Shown: positions 1 to 5,474, numbered from the stretch's first letter. The stretch: DNA of 8,117 nucleotides from Candidatus Shapirobacteria bacterium (GCA_018500045.2 JAHBAQ020000076.1:1-8117), one strand, 5' to 3'. Program-made: numbers and translations. The notes: generated from the sequence alone by a model not told the origin.

Positions 1-19
1 AGATGTGTATAAGAGACAG
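1..19. other. Tn5/Nextera mosaic-end adapter (left)
   Basis: The first 19 bases read AGATGTGTATAAGAGACAG, the transposase mosaic end used in tagmentation libraries. The reverse complement closes the window. It is a library artefact, not genome sequence; genomic DNA starts at base 20. Confidence 0.97.
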
Positions 20-477
20 CCATTATCTTTGGTGGCTGAAGCAGAAGCGACAGCATAAACTATTTTGGTATTGTCGGAATTGGCTGAGGGATTGATAGCT
101 CCGGTGAGGGTAATTGGTTTTAAATCAGGGACTGAACTAAAAAGTTGGATATCAGCTTGGTAAACAGTTTCTGTTTTGACGGTAATATTTTTTTGCCATT
201 GATTAAAGCCGTCTTTATTAATTTTTAGATTATAGACACCAGGTGAAAGATTAAAAGTATCATCGGTGGCAGTAATTAGTTTGTCGTTAATATAGACAGA
301 AGCCCCTTTTGGGTAAGAGACGGCAGAAATAATCCCGGTAGGGTTAAGAGTAAAACCATTTTTGAGAGAAAAACGATAGCCACGAGCAAAAATGGAGATA
401 AGATAGGTAAAACTAACAATAAAAAAACCGACTAAGGCGATAAGAATCAAACTTCGCCTGTTTGAGGTATTTTCCAT
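20..477 (-). CDS. PEGA-domain membrane-anchored protein, N-terminal part
   Basis: An open frame of 152 codons starts at ATG 477 and runs off the left end into the adapter, so the C-terminus is missing. Residues 1-8 are polar and basic (MENTSNRR), residues 9-30 form one hydrophobic membrane segment, and an RGYRF motif follows. Residues about 48-114 look like a PEGA domain: SYPKGASVYIND, then LSPGVYNLKINKDGFNQW. PEGA domains are small beta-rich modules found in surface or envelope proteins. The last visible stretch (INPSANSDNTKIVYAVAS) resembles the opening of a beta-propeller blade, a common partner of PEGA in such proteins, but too little is present to say. The likely topology is a short cytoplasmic tail with the domain outside. 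It is divergent from mreB, with 46 bases between the start codons. No Shine-Dalgarno site is seen; a -10 box sits 5 bases before the ATG. Confidence 0.8.
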
Positions 478-482
478 AATTT

Positions 483-488
483 ATTATA
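483..488 (-). promoter_or_regulatory. -10 box of PEGA gene, leaderless start
   Basis: TATAAT on the minus strand ends 5 bases before ATG 477, placing the transcription start at or within a base of the start codon. No convincing -35 box is seen. The bases between box and ATG contain no ribosome site. Confidence 0.55.
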
Positions 489-511
489 ACTTAAGTGGTA
501 GCTGGTTAGTG

Positions 512-517
512 TATCAT
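512..517 (+). promoter_or_regulatory. -10 box of mreB, leaderless start
   Basis: TATCAT is followed by exactly 6 bases and then ATG 524, so the predicted transcription start is the A of the start codon. No clear -35 box and no Shine-Dalgarno sequence are visible. It lies back to back with the PEGA-gene box (483-488). Confidence 0.45.
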
Positions 518-523
518 ATTTAT

Positions 524-1525
524 ATGAAATTGTTGAAAAAGTTAGGAATTGATTTGGGGACGGCTAATAGTATAGTTTGGGAGTCAGGGAAAGGAATCGT
601 GTTAAATGAACCAACAATTGTGGCAGTAGGGATTGAAGACAGAAAAGTATTGGCAGTAGGTAATGAAGCAAAAAAAATGTTGGGTAAAACGCCGGAATAT
701 ATTGAAGTAGTTTGTCCGCTTGAGGATGGAGTGATTGCTGATTATGAAGTGACCGAGGCGATGTTGAGATATTTTTTGCGTCAAGTAATGGGAAATAATT
801 GGTTTATTGGTCCGGAAGTGATGGTGTGTGTACCAGCTGGAGTGACTCAAGTGGAACAGAGGGCGGTGTTGGATGCAACTTTGTCGGCGGGAGCAAGAAA
901 AGCTTATTTGATAGATGAACCATTAGCAGCAGCAATTGGAGCTAAAATTCCAGTATCGGAGCCGTTTGGAAATATGATTGTGGATATTGGTGGCGGAGCG
1001 GCCGAAGCGGCAGTGATTGCTTTGGGTGGTGTGGTAACTCATAAAAGTGTTAAAGTGGGGGGGCAAAAGCTAGATAGGGCAATTATGGATTTCTTAAAGA
1101 AGAAATATAATTTGATTATTGGGGAGCAGACGGCTGAGTTGATAAAAACAAAATTAGGAACAGCAATAAAACCAAAGAAAGTAGAGACAATGGAAATTAA
1201 TGGTCGGGATTCAATATATGGTTTGCCAAAAAATATGTTGGTAGACAATGAAATGGTTTATGAAGCTTTGGCTCCGATATTGGAAATGATAATGACAGTG
1301 ATTAGAGATACTTTGGAAATAACGCCGCCGGAGTTGGTATCGGATATTGTCGACAGGGGAATTGTATTGAGTGGGGGAACAGTTCAATTGAAAAATTTTA
1401 ATGCATTGGTGACTCGAGAAATTGGAGTATCGGCTCACGTGGCGTTGGAACCACAGTTTTGTGTAATTAAAGGGACAGGGGTAGCAGTGGAGAATTTGGA
1501 AATTTATCGTCGAGCAATCAGGTGA
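524..1525 (+). CDS. mreB: Rod shape-determining actin homologue MreB
   Basis: This is a full-length MreB of 333 residues, the actin-like ATPase that polymerises under the inner membrane and guides sidewall peptidoglycan synthesis. The actin-fold signatures appear in order: phosphate-1 loop GIDLGTANS (8-16), YLIDEPLAAAIGA with the catalytic-type Glu132 (128-140), phosphate-2 loop DIGGG (154-158), and the adenosine motif LSGGTVQL (282-289). I prefer ATG 524 over GTG 509 because the -10 box 512-517 would overlap the longer start and because MKLLKKLGIDLG is a normal MreB N-terminus. Only a short basic stretch (KLLKK) precedes the fold, so an N-terminal amphipathic membrane helix is minimal. One oddity: the usual GGGTTE after the phosphate-2 Asp reads GGGAAE. 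No mreC or mreD follows; a 338-base gap does. Confidence 0.96.
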   Translation: MKLLKKLGIDLGTANSIVWESGKGIVLNEPTIVAVGIEDRKVLAVGNEAKKMLGKTPEYIEVVCPLEDGVIADYEVTEAMLRYFLRQVMGNNWFIGPEVMVCVPAGVTQVEQRAVLDATLSAGARKAYLIDEPLAAAIGAKIPVSEPFGNMIVDIGGGAAEAAVIALGGVVTHKSVKVGGQKLDRAIMDFLKKKYNLIIGEQTAELIKTKLGTAIKPKKVETMEINGRDSIYGLPKNMLVDNEMVYEALAPILEMIMTVIRDTLEITPPELVSDIVDRGIVLSGGTVQLKNFNALVTREIGVSAHVALEPQFCVIKGTGVAVENLEIYRRAIR

Positions 1526-1532
1526 TACAGTG

Positions 1533-1555
1533 AAAATTTATAACCTATAAATTTT
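1533..1555 (+). terminator. AT-only palindrome after mreB, possible weak terminator
   Basis: AAAATTTATA (1533-1542) and TATAAATTTT (1546-1555) are perfect reverse complements around an ACC spacer, starting 8 bases after the mreB stop. The right arm ends in a TTTT run. Pure A-T pairing makes it a weak hairpin, so termination is only possible, not shown. The palindrome contains one AACCTATAA motif. Confidence 0.4.
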
Positions 1556-1556
1556 A

Positions 1557-1584
1557 ATTACTAATTAATAATTACTAATTAATA
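1557..1584. repeat. 14-base tandem repeat, two copies
   Basis: ATTACTAATTAATA occurs at 1557-1570 and again, identically, at 1571-1584, followed by a partial ATTA. It is low-complexity AT sequence directly after the palindrome, and looks like slippage or duplication rather than a CRISPR or iteron array. Confidence 0.8.
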
Positions 1585-1743
1585 ATTAAGAAATAAGTCT
1601 TGTAATGTGTATTTTGTAATTTTAAGATAAAATTCTATATAAATTATGATTTTCCGTATAATATCTTTATTTTTGAGAGTAATAAAGTTGTTCTAAAATA
1701 AATATTTGGTGGAGAATATATTTTTTAAATAAAAACCTATAAC

Positions 1744-1771
1744 TTGACAGGGTAAGGGTTGGTGATATAGT
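1744..1771 (+). promoter_or_regulatory. Sigma-70-type promoter upstream of tagA-like gene
   Basis: A perfect TTGACA (1744-1749) is separated by 16 bases from TATAGT (1766-1771). AACCTATAA lies immediately upstream of the -35 box. A transcript from here would start near 1778 and give the glycosyltransferase gene a leader of about 86 bases with no Shine-Dalgarno site, so it may be a second promoter for that gene. Confidence 0.55.
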
Positions 1772-1848
1772 TAAAGTGTAAAACTTATTTTTTATAAATA
1801 TAAGATATTTTTTTGATTGAATTTTGCCGTTTTTTGAAGTTTTAAAAA

Positions 1849-1857
1849 TGTTAAAAT
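1849..1857 (+). promoter_or_regulatory. Extended -10 promoter of tagA-like gene, leaderless start
   Basis: TG-T-TAAAAT is a full extended -10 element. Six bases separate it from GTG 1864, so transcription should begin on the start codon. No -35 box at normal spacing stands out, which is usual for extended -10 promoters. Confidence 0.55.
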
Positions 1858-1863
1858 CAGTTA

Positions 1864-2730
1864 GTGAAAAAAAAGAGGCTAAAAAAACAGTCGGCCGAGG
1901 ATAAATTGGAGGTAAAGTTCGTCGGAGTTGATGATAGTTTTTTCCTAAGCTATTGGAAAATCTTTGATATATCGCTTTTTGGCAGACAGAGATCTGATCT
2001 GCTAAATATTATAGGAAGAAATTTGGATTCAGGCACAAAAAAATATTGGATAGCCACGGTTAATCCGGAATTTGTGATGGCCGCTGAGAAAGATAGAATT
2101 TTTAAGGATATTTTAAAGAAAACTAGTTTGAATGTGGTGGATGGAATCGGATTGGTTTGGACACATGAATTAGATATCAGATCTGAAGGAAGGAGAAATT
2201 TAATTACGGCTTTTAATGTGGGAATGGACGTTTTAAAAGGGAAATATAAAGACCAAATGGCGTCGGGGGCGGATTTAATTTTGGAGTTGGCTAGAATGGC
2301 GAAAGAAAAAAATAAAAAAATATTTTTGTTGGGTGGTTGGCAAGATAGGGCAGAAAGAACAGCTGGATTTTTGAAGAAGAAATTTGGATTGAAAGATAGT
2401 CAGTTGGAGTGGTGCGTGGGTGAACCGGAGATTAGTAATGAAGAAGTGTTAAAACAAATAAATCAATTTAAGCCAGATATTTTATTAGTGGCTTATGGGA
2501 TGAAGAAACAGGAATTTTGGATTAATGATAATTTGCAAAAGTTAGATGTTGGTTTGGTGATGGGGGTGGGAAGAAGTTTTGATTATTATAGTGGAGATTT
2601 AAAAAGAGCACCGGAAGGCTTGAGGAAAATGGGAATGGAATGGTTTTATTCTTTGGTTAAGGAACCGAAAAGATTTAAGAGACAATTGGCTTTACCAAAA
2701 TTTATTTGGAAGGTGTTGAGAGAAAAGTAG
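1864..2730 (+). CDS. WecG/TagA/CpsF-family (GT26) glycosyltransferase
   Basis: This complete 288-residue protein belongs to the family that transfers N-acetyl-mannosamine or a related sugar to a polyprenyl-linked acceptor in surface polymer synthesis. The family motifs are in order: TVNPEF (65-70), VDGIGLVW (92-99), SGADLI (134-139), LLGGW (155-159), PDILLVAYGMKKQEFWI (204-220), GVGRSFDYYSGDLKRAP (234-250), and GMEWFYSLVKEPKRFKRQL (257-275). Thr65 and Asp93 are 28 residues apart, as are the active-site Thr and Asp of characterised TagA. The basic C-terminal tail matches the appendage that binds membrane and closes the active site. A 20-residue charged N-terminal extension is present. GTG 1864 is preferred because of the -10 box 6 bases upstream. 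The GVGGxFD motif has Arg in place of the second Gly. No other polymer-synthesis gene is next to it, so donor and product cannot be named. Confidence 0.88.
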   Translation: MKKKRLKKQSAEDKLEVKFVGVDDSFFLSYWKIFDISLFGRQRSDLLNIIGRNLDSGTKKYWIATVNPEFVMAAEKDRIFKDILKKTSLNVVDGIGLVWTHELDIRSEGRRNLITAFNVGMDVLKGKYKDQMASGADLILELARMAKEKNKKIFLLGGWQDRAERTAGFLKKKFGLKDSQLEWCVGEPEISNEEVLKQINQFKPDILLVAYGMKKQEFWINDNLQKLDVGLVMGVGRSFDYYSGDLKRAPEGLRKMGMEWFYSLVKEPKRFKRQLALPKFIWKVLREK

Positions 2731-2747
2731 CTTTTATCCTATAATGG

Positions 2748-2776
2748 TTGACTAAAGTAGTTGATTGAGTTAAAAT
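2748..2776 (+). promoter_or_regulatory. Promoter of the 2921-3487 accessory gene
   Basis: TTGACT (2748-2753) is 17 bases from TAAAAT (2771-2776), close to ideal sigma-70 form. CCTATAA (2738-2744) precedes the -35 box. Predicted transcription start is near 2783, giving a leader of nearly 140 bases, unlike the leaderless housekeeping genes. Confidence 0.6.
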
Positions 2777-2811
2777 CGGGCATTATTTTTAGGTTAAAAC
2801 TAAAGCTGTTT

Positions 2812-2893
2812 TGATTTAAAAATAAAGTACTTTTAAATCACTTTTCTGAGTGGAACCGAGCTATTTTTTTTGGCTGGGTTCTGCTCAGAAGAG
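2812..2893 (+). promoter_or_regulatory. Structured 5' leader: two abutting hairpins
   Basis: Hairpin 1 pairs 2812-2821 with 2831-2840: ten unbroken pairs and a 9-base loop containing AGTAC. Hairpin 2 starts on the very next base and pairs 2841-2863 with 2871-2893: 22 of 23 positions pair when G-U is allowed (one G-G mismatch, 2858/2876), closing a loop of seven U. Neither has a U tract after it on the plus strand, so it is not an ordinary terminator. AGTACTTTTAAATC (2826-2839), forming the loop end and right arm of hairpin 1, recurs in the next gene's leader. AAAGGGG (2904-2910) follows as ribosome site. It may be an RNA control element; ligand or protein partner is unknown. Confidence 0.6.
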
Positions 2894-2920
2894 CAATAGA
2901 GAGAAAGGGGAATATGACCG

Positions 2921-3487
2921 ATGGTATTTGAGAAGGAAAAGGTGAGTATCTCGACGGTTGTCAAAGGGACAGTACTGGTTAAGATTAAGCCGAAGGAGGA
3001 AGAACTGCTTAAGAGTTTGGGGATCGAATATCGACAGGCTAATGGGTATTGCGTTTTTACCCGAAGAGAAGGGTATTTAGTCTGGTTAGGTATTCGATTG
3101 GCTGATCCGGTAGCAATTAGTCCGTTCTTTATACCAAAGAGGTTGATGGTGAGAAGATTGGACGAAAATTTCGTTCTGACTCTGCAAAACAATGGGGTGT
3201 TGGGTTTTGAGACGAAAGTCTTGAAATCGGCATGCGTACGGGATGTTTGCCGCGACGGTAGTGACAAAGTTCTCTTGACCAAAGGGTGCCTTTATGTACC
3301 ACAGCAAGTGTCCGTTGCAAGTTTGGATCAATGCAGGAATCTGTCAATGGACTGGGGTTACTCGGCGGTGATTAACGAAAAAGGCAAGTTATTGCACCTA
3401 TTTAAGTATGGTCATGTTGAGGATAAACTTGACAGTCCGTATTTGAAGTCGCTAAGGGCGACTTCGCTGTGGCGTTATATTGTCTGA
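2921..3487 (+). CDS. Orphan accessory protein, 188 residues, function unknown
   Basis: I do not recognise this protein. It begins at ATG 2921, ten bases after the ribosome site AAAGGGG (2904-2910); the frame is closed upstream by TGA at 2915, so no longer start exists. There is no signal peptide or membrane segment. The first half alternates short hydrophobic strands with charged turns (VKGTVLVKIKPKEEELLKSL, then GYCVFTRREGYLVWLGIRLA), suggesting a small soluble alpha/beta protein. Four cysteines (residues about 44, 105, 109 and 126) and a fifth near 137 are scattered without a clear zinc pattern. Codon use is less AT-biased than in the neighbours. It has its own promoter, hairpin leader and a string of hairpins over its 3' end; the stop codon lies inside a UUCG-capped hairpin. 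Competing open frames on the other strand weaken the coding call somewhat. Confidence 0.65.
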   Translation: MVFEKEKVSISTVVKGTVLVKIKPKEEELLKSLGIEYRQANGYCVFTRREGYLVWLGIRLADPVAISPFFIPKRLMVRRLDENFVLTLQNNGVLGFETKVLKSACVRDVCRDGSDKVLLTKGCLYVPQQVSVASLDQCRNLSMDWGYSAVINEKGKLLHLFKYGHVEDKLDSPYLKSLRATSLWRYIV

Positions 3488-3552
3488 TTCGTCAGACACT
3501 GAGGTGGGGATGGGTAAATGAGCTTAGGCTCGTTTTGCTGTTCTCACCTTGG
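3445..3552 (+). other. Run of hairpins over the 3' end of the orphan gene
   Basis: Three stems follow each other. Stem 1 (3445-3465) is GAAGTCGC/GCGACTTC around TAAGG, within codons. Stem 2 (3481-3498) is TGTCTGA/TCAGACA around TTCG and contains the stop codon TGA 3485-3487. Stem 3 (3499-3552) begins on the next base: 3499-3513 pairs with 3538-3552 (15 pairs including G-U), then a 2x2 internal loop, then 3516-3523 with 3528-3535, capped by TTAG. None has a good U tract. They may stabilise the mRNA 3' end, or mark a structured RNA. Confidence 0.55.
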
Positions 3553-3562
3553 GTAATATGTT

Positions 3563-3592
3563 TATTGTTGAAAACAATACTGATGAGTTTTT
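3563..3592 (+). terminator. Possible terminator of the orphan gene
   Basis: TATTGTT (3563-3569) pairs with AACAATA (3573-3579) around GAA; TTTTT follows at 3588-3592 after an 8-base spacer. A further palindrome TTCCTAA/TTAGGAA (3591-3606) overlaps the T run. The stem is AT-rich and the spacer long, so strength is uncertain. Confidence 0.35.
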
Positions 3593-3647
3593 CCTAAAAT
3601 TAGGAATAAAACGAAACGTATATTTGAGAGTATTAAAACCTATAATA

Positions 3648-3676
3648 TTGTTTTTTTGGGTAGTTTTTGATACAAT
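3648..3676 (+). promoter_or_regulatory. Promoter of the Nudix-like gene
   Basis: TTGTTT (3648-3653) is 17 bases from TACAAT (3671-3676). AACCTATAA lies at 3637-3645, just before the -35 box, as in the promoters at 1744 and 2748. Predicted start near 3683 gives a leader of roughly 150 bases. The stretch 3488-3830 holds no gene: only the hairpins, this promoter and the leader. Confidence 0.5.
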
Positions 3677-3727
3677 TGTGGCTGTTTACGAATAATTTTG
3701 TTAAAACAACAGAAATTAGGAGTAGAT

Positions 3728-3812
3728 AGTACTTTTAAATCTTACAAGCTATTTTGGCCAGGCCCTATTAGAAACTAAAATTTTGGTTTTTGATAGGGCT
3801 TTGGTCAAAATA
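3728..3812 (+). promoter_or_regulatory. Structured 5' leader with long hairpin before Nudix-like gene
   Basis: AGTACTTTTAAATC (3728-3741) is identical to the box at 2826-2839. Here too the AGTAC falls in a loop, since GTAGAT (3722-3727) can pair with ATC-TTAC (3739-3745, one bulged T). Next comes a very long hairpin: 3750-3775 pairs with 3786-3812, 26 pairs allowing G-U and a single bulged T at 3800, with a loop 3776-3785 that can itself pair further. AAAGGGG (3816-3822) sits four bases after the stem. No U tract follows, so it is not a standard terminator. The order of parts matches the leader of the preceding gene. Confidence 0.6.
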
Positions 3813-3830
3813 TGGAAAGGGGTGTTTGTT

Positions 3831-4553
3831 TTGAAGATCGTTCAGGTGTCTGTTCAGGAACTTCCGGAAGAGCAGAAGAGTTTTCTGCTGGATTTGATGA
3901 TGAGAGGAGAGAAGAAATCAGCGGTTCCGGTCTACTATCGCAATGAAGTCGGAGAAGTCTTTTTCGTGGCTGATTGCGTCCTTAGGGATGTCAAAGCCTT
4001 TGAAAAGGCGGCTCCCAAAGGGCTTTACCGCGGTGGCGCCTTGCTGAAGCTGCTGACCAAATACGGCCAAGTGGTGCTTTATGATGAGCGCTATCGTTGG
4101 TTGCGGTTGATCGGCGGAATCGCCCGTTTCGATGAGGGCGATAACCTGACCAAGACAGCCATCCGCGAGGCGGTGGTCGAAGAACTGGCGGTGCTGGCCG
4201 AGAACGAGACTGTTCGGCTGGTGCCGGAAGGATCCAAGAACTTGGTTGGGCTTTCTATTCCTGGATGGGGGATTACGGTCCAGGATATTCTGGAGGCCGG
4301 ATCGCTGTCTGTGGTGGACTACTTTTTCAATGATGCCAATCGGGCGTTTGAAGTCGTGGTGGAATGGAACCTTATTGACTGGAATGAGTTGAGCATCTTG
4401 CACAGCGAAGACTGGTTCAAGGGTGGGCGGAGTGGGTTTACTCCCTTCGTCATTAATGAGTGTGCCGACATTGTTGGTGTGTTCGACGGCCGTCACGGCT
4501 ACGTGTCTTTGCCGGTGGTTCACCTTCATCCGACGTTGGAGTCGTGCTTGTAA
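3831..4553 (+). CDS. Nudix-like protein with degenerate Nudix box
   Basis: TTG 3831 is the chosen start: it lies 8 bases after AAAGGGG (3816-3822) and gives a natural N-terminus, MKIVQVSVQEL. A longer TTG start at 3783 would sit inside the leader hairpin. The 240-residue product has GQVVLYDERYRWLRLIGG (79-96), then GIARFDEGDNLTKTAIREAVVEEL (96-119). This resembles a Nudix box (G-x5-E-x7-RE-U-x-EE), but the spacings are G-x5-E-x9-RE-x3-EE, two residues longer in the loop and one longer in the helix. Glu113, Glu117 and Glu118 could still bind metal. Nudix enzymes cleave nucleoside diphosphates linked to another group; activity here is doubtful and no substrate can be named. The N-terminal 78 and C-terminal 100 residues match nothing I know. 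The middle is GC-rich (38 of 60 bases at 4141-4200, against 21 of 60 at 4921-4980 in murB), suggesting horizontal origin. Confidence 0.65.
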   Translation: MKIVQVSVQELPEEQKSFLLDLMMRGEKKSAVPVYYRNEVGEVFFVADCVLRDVKAFEKAAPKGLYRGGALLKLLTKYGQVVLYDERYRWLRLIGGIARFDEGDNLTKTAIREAVVEELAVLAENETVRLVPEGSKNLVGLSIPGWGITVQDILEAGSLSVVDYFFNDANRAFEVVVEWNLIDWNELSILHSEDWFKGGRSGFTPFVINECADIVGVFDGRHGYVSLPVVHLHPTLESCL

Positions 4554-4558
4554 GAGAC

Positions 4559-4615
4559 GGGCGACCGATATCTGTTTGCAGCAATGCAGCAATATCCGGT
4601 CGCCCTTTTCGTTTT
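4559..4615 (+). terminator. Strong intrinsic terminator of the Nudix-like gene
   Basis: GGGCGACC (4559-4566) plus GATAT pairs with ATATC plus CGGTCGCCC (ending 4605), with one bulged base. Inside, TGCA-GCAA-TGCA (4577-4588) forms a second short stem with a GNRA-type tetraloop. TTTTCGTTTT follows (4606-4615). It begins 5 bases after the stop and ends against the murB stop codon, so it separates two convergent genes. There is no T run on the minus-strand side, so it should work only in the plus direction. Confidence 0.88.
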
Positions 4616-5468
4616 AAAATTCGCCGAGGAATTTGATTTCGGGTTCGAGGGTGATGCCTAATTTTTCTTGAGCTTGGGTTTGGATGAATTTAATTAATTT
4701 AAAATAATCGGCAGCGGTGGCGTGACCATTATTGATAATAAAATTGGCGTGAAGGGGACTAATTTGAGCATTGCCAATAGAATAACCTTTGAGATTTAAT
4801 TTTTGATCAATGATCATACCGGATGGATCCCAGTTGGGATTGTTTTTAAAAACTGAACCAAGAGAATTCATTGATTGAATAACGGATTTTTTTTGGATAA
4901 TATTTTGAAATTTTTGTTTAGCGGCTAGAGTGTCACCTGAGTTTAGTTGAATAATAGCTGAAATAATAAAGTCGTTAATTTTTTCGACAGAAATAACAAA
5001 TTGAGAAAATAAATGTTTATCGTCGCCGTGAATGTTGCCGGCGATAGCGCCGCCGACAGTAGAGGGGATATAGGCAAATTCTTCTAGACCGACTAAATTA
5101 TTATCTAAAGTAAAATTAATGAGTTGAGGAAGTTGGACACCGGAAGCAACTTTTATTTGATTGTTGGGTAAAATTTCCATTTCGTTGGAATCGTTTTTGA
5201 TGACAATGCCGCGAAGACCAGAATCGGAAATTAGAACATTTGAACCATTACCTAATATGGTAGGGGCGTATGGCAATAGGCCCTTACTTGATAGATTAGA
5301 TATTTTTTCTAGGACATTTTTAAATTCTTCCGAGGATTTGGTGTGAATAAAAATATCGGCAGAACCGCCGATTTTGACAGTGGTATAAGGGGCGAGGGGA
5401 TGATTTTGGTGAATTTCGGAGTTAGGAAAGTTTGATTTGAGATCGGAATAAAGTTGGTTAAGGTCCAT
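4614..5468 (-). CDS. murB: UDP-N-acetylenolpyruvoylglucosamine reductase MurB, divergent
   Basis: MurB is the cytoplasmic FAD enzyme that reduces UDP-GlcNAc-enolpyruvate to UDP-MurNAc with NADPH. The 284-residue product shows YTTVKIGG (28-35), ILGNGSNVLISDSGLRG (71-87), LEEFAYIPSTVGGAIAGN (128-145), the GSVFKN motif with proton-donor Ser205, GYSIGNAQISPLHANFIIN (228-246), and the C-terminal LEPEIKFLG with Glu277. Two departures are striking. Residues 62-70 (KGLLPYAPT) are an insertion encoded by a REP-like palindrome (5260-5287). And between GGAIAGN and GSVFKN the conserved FGYRxS segment is absent: residues 146-200 have no Arg at all, and VISVEKI runs straight into DFIISAIIQL. The Tyr-Arg pair there is important for catalysis in known MurB. 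The frame is unbroken, so this is a divergent or decaying enzyme rather than a frameshift. ATG 5468 follows a -10 box by 6 bases. Confidence 0.88.
   Translation of the reverse strand: MDLNQLYSDLKSNFPNSEIHQNHPLAPYTTVKIGGSADIFIHTKSSEEFKNVLEKISNLSSKGLLPYAPTILGNGSNVLISDSGLRGIVIKNDSNEMEILPNNQIKVASGVQLPQLINFTLDNNLVGLEEFAYIPSTVGGAIAGNIHGDDKHLFSQFVISVEKINDFIISAIIQLNSGDTLAAKQKFQNIIQKKSVIQSMNSLGSVFKNNPNWDPSGMIIDQKLNLKGYSIGNAQISPLHANFIINNGHATAADYFKLIKFIQTQAQEKLGITLEPEIKFLGEF
5260..5287. repeat. REP-like palindrome inside murB
   Basis: These 28 bases begin GTAGGGGCGTAT and end ATAGGCCCTTAC around a GGCA loop, and match the intergenic copy at 5489-5516 at 22 of 28 positions with no gap. Read in the murB direction they encode KGLLPYAPT in frame. 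A 5' GTAG followed by a GC-rich hairpin is typical of REP elements moved by RAYT (IS200-like Y1) transposases; origin by such an enzyme is inferred. The arms have drifted here (two arm positions no longer pair), consistent with an older insertion. Confidence 0.75.
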
Positions 5469-5474
5469 AGAAGA

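Larger units (their letters stand above)
1526..1863. other. AT-rich intergenic gap between mreB and tagA-like gene
   Basis: I find no gene or tRNA in this 338-base stretch. It holds a palindrome just after mreB, a two-copy 14-base tandem repeat, two copies of the AACCTATAA motif (around 1542 and 1734), a good sigma-70-type promoter at 1744-1771, and the -10 box of the next gene at its right end. A further TATAAT-like hexamer at about 1659 has no partner -35 box that I trust. Confidence 0.6.

Noticed and set aside
509..523. GTG start five codons upstream for mreB
   Set aside because: The -10 box overlaps it, and MreB homology begins right after ATG 524.
1557..1588. CRISPR-like or iteron array
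   Set aside because: Only two direct 14-base copies without spacers, in low-complexity AT sequence; no cas or replication genes are present.
2914..2931. Five-codon frame (ATG 2914 to TGA) overlapping the orphan gene's start
   Set aside because: Only 3 bases separate it from AAAGGGG, too close for good initiation. It could be a control peptide, but nothing supports that.
2833..3282. A 149-codon open frame on the minus strand over the orphan gene and its leader
   Set aside because: Ser, Thr and Pro-rich shadow composition, no promoter or ribosome site, and it runs through the leader hairpin. Two smaller minus-strand frames in the same stretch are also shadows.
3783..3830. Upstream TTG start for the Nudix-like gene
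   Set aside because: It lies in the loop of the long leader hairpin with no ribosome site; TTG 3831 has AAAGGGG at 8-base spacing.
3918..4592. A 224-codon open frame on the minus strand opposite the Nudix-like gene
   Set aside because: It is rich in His, Arg and Gln, as expected from the antisense of GC-rich coding DNA, and its start would lie inside the terminator hairpin. The plus-strand frame has a ribosome site and a protein-like pattern.
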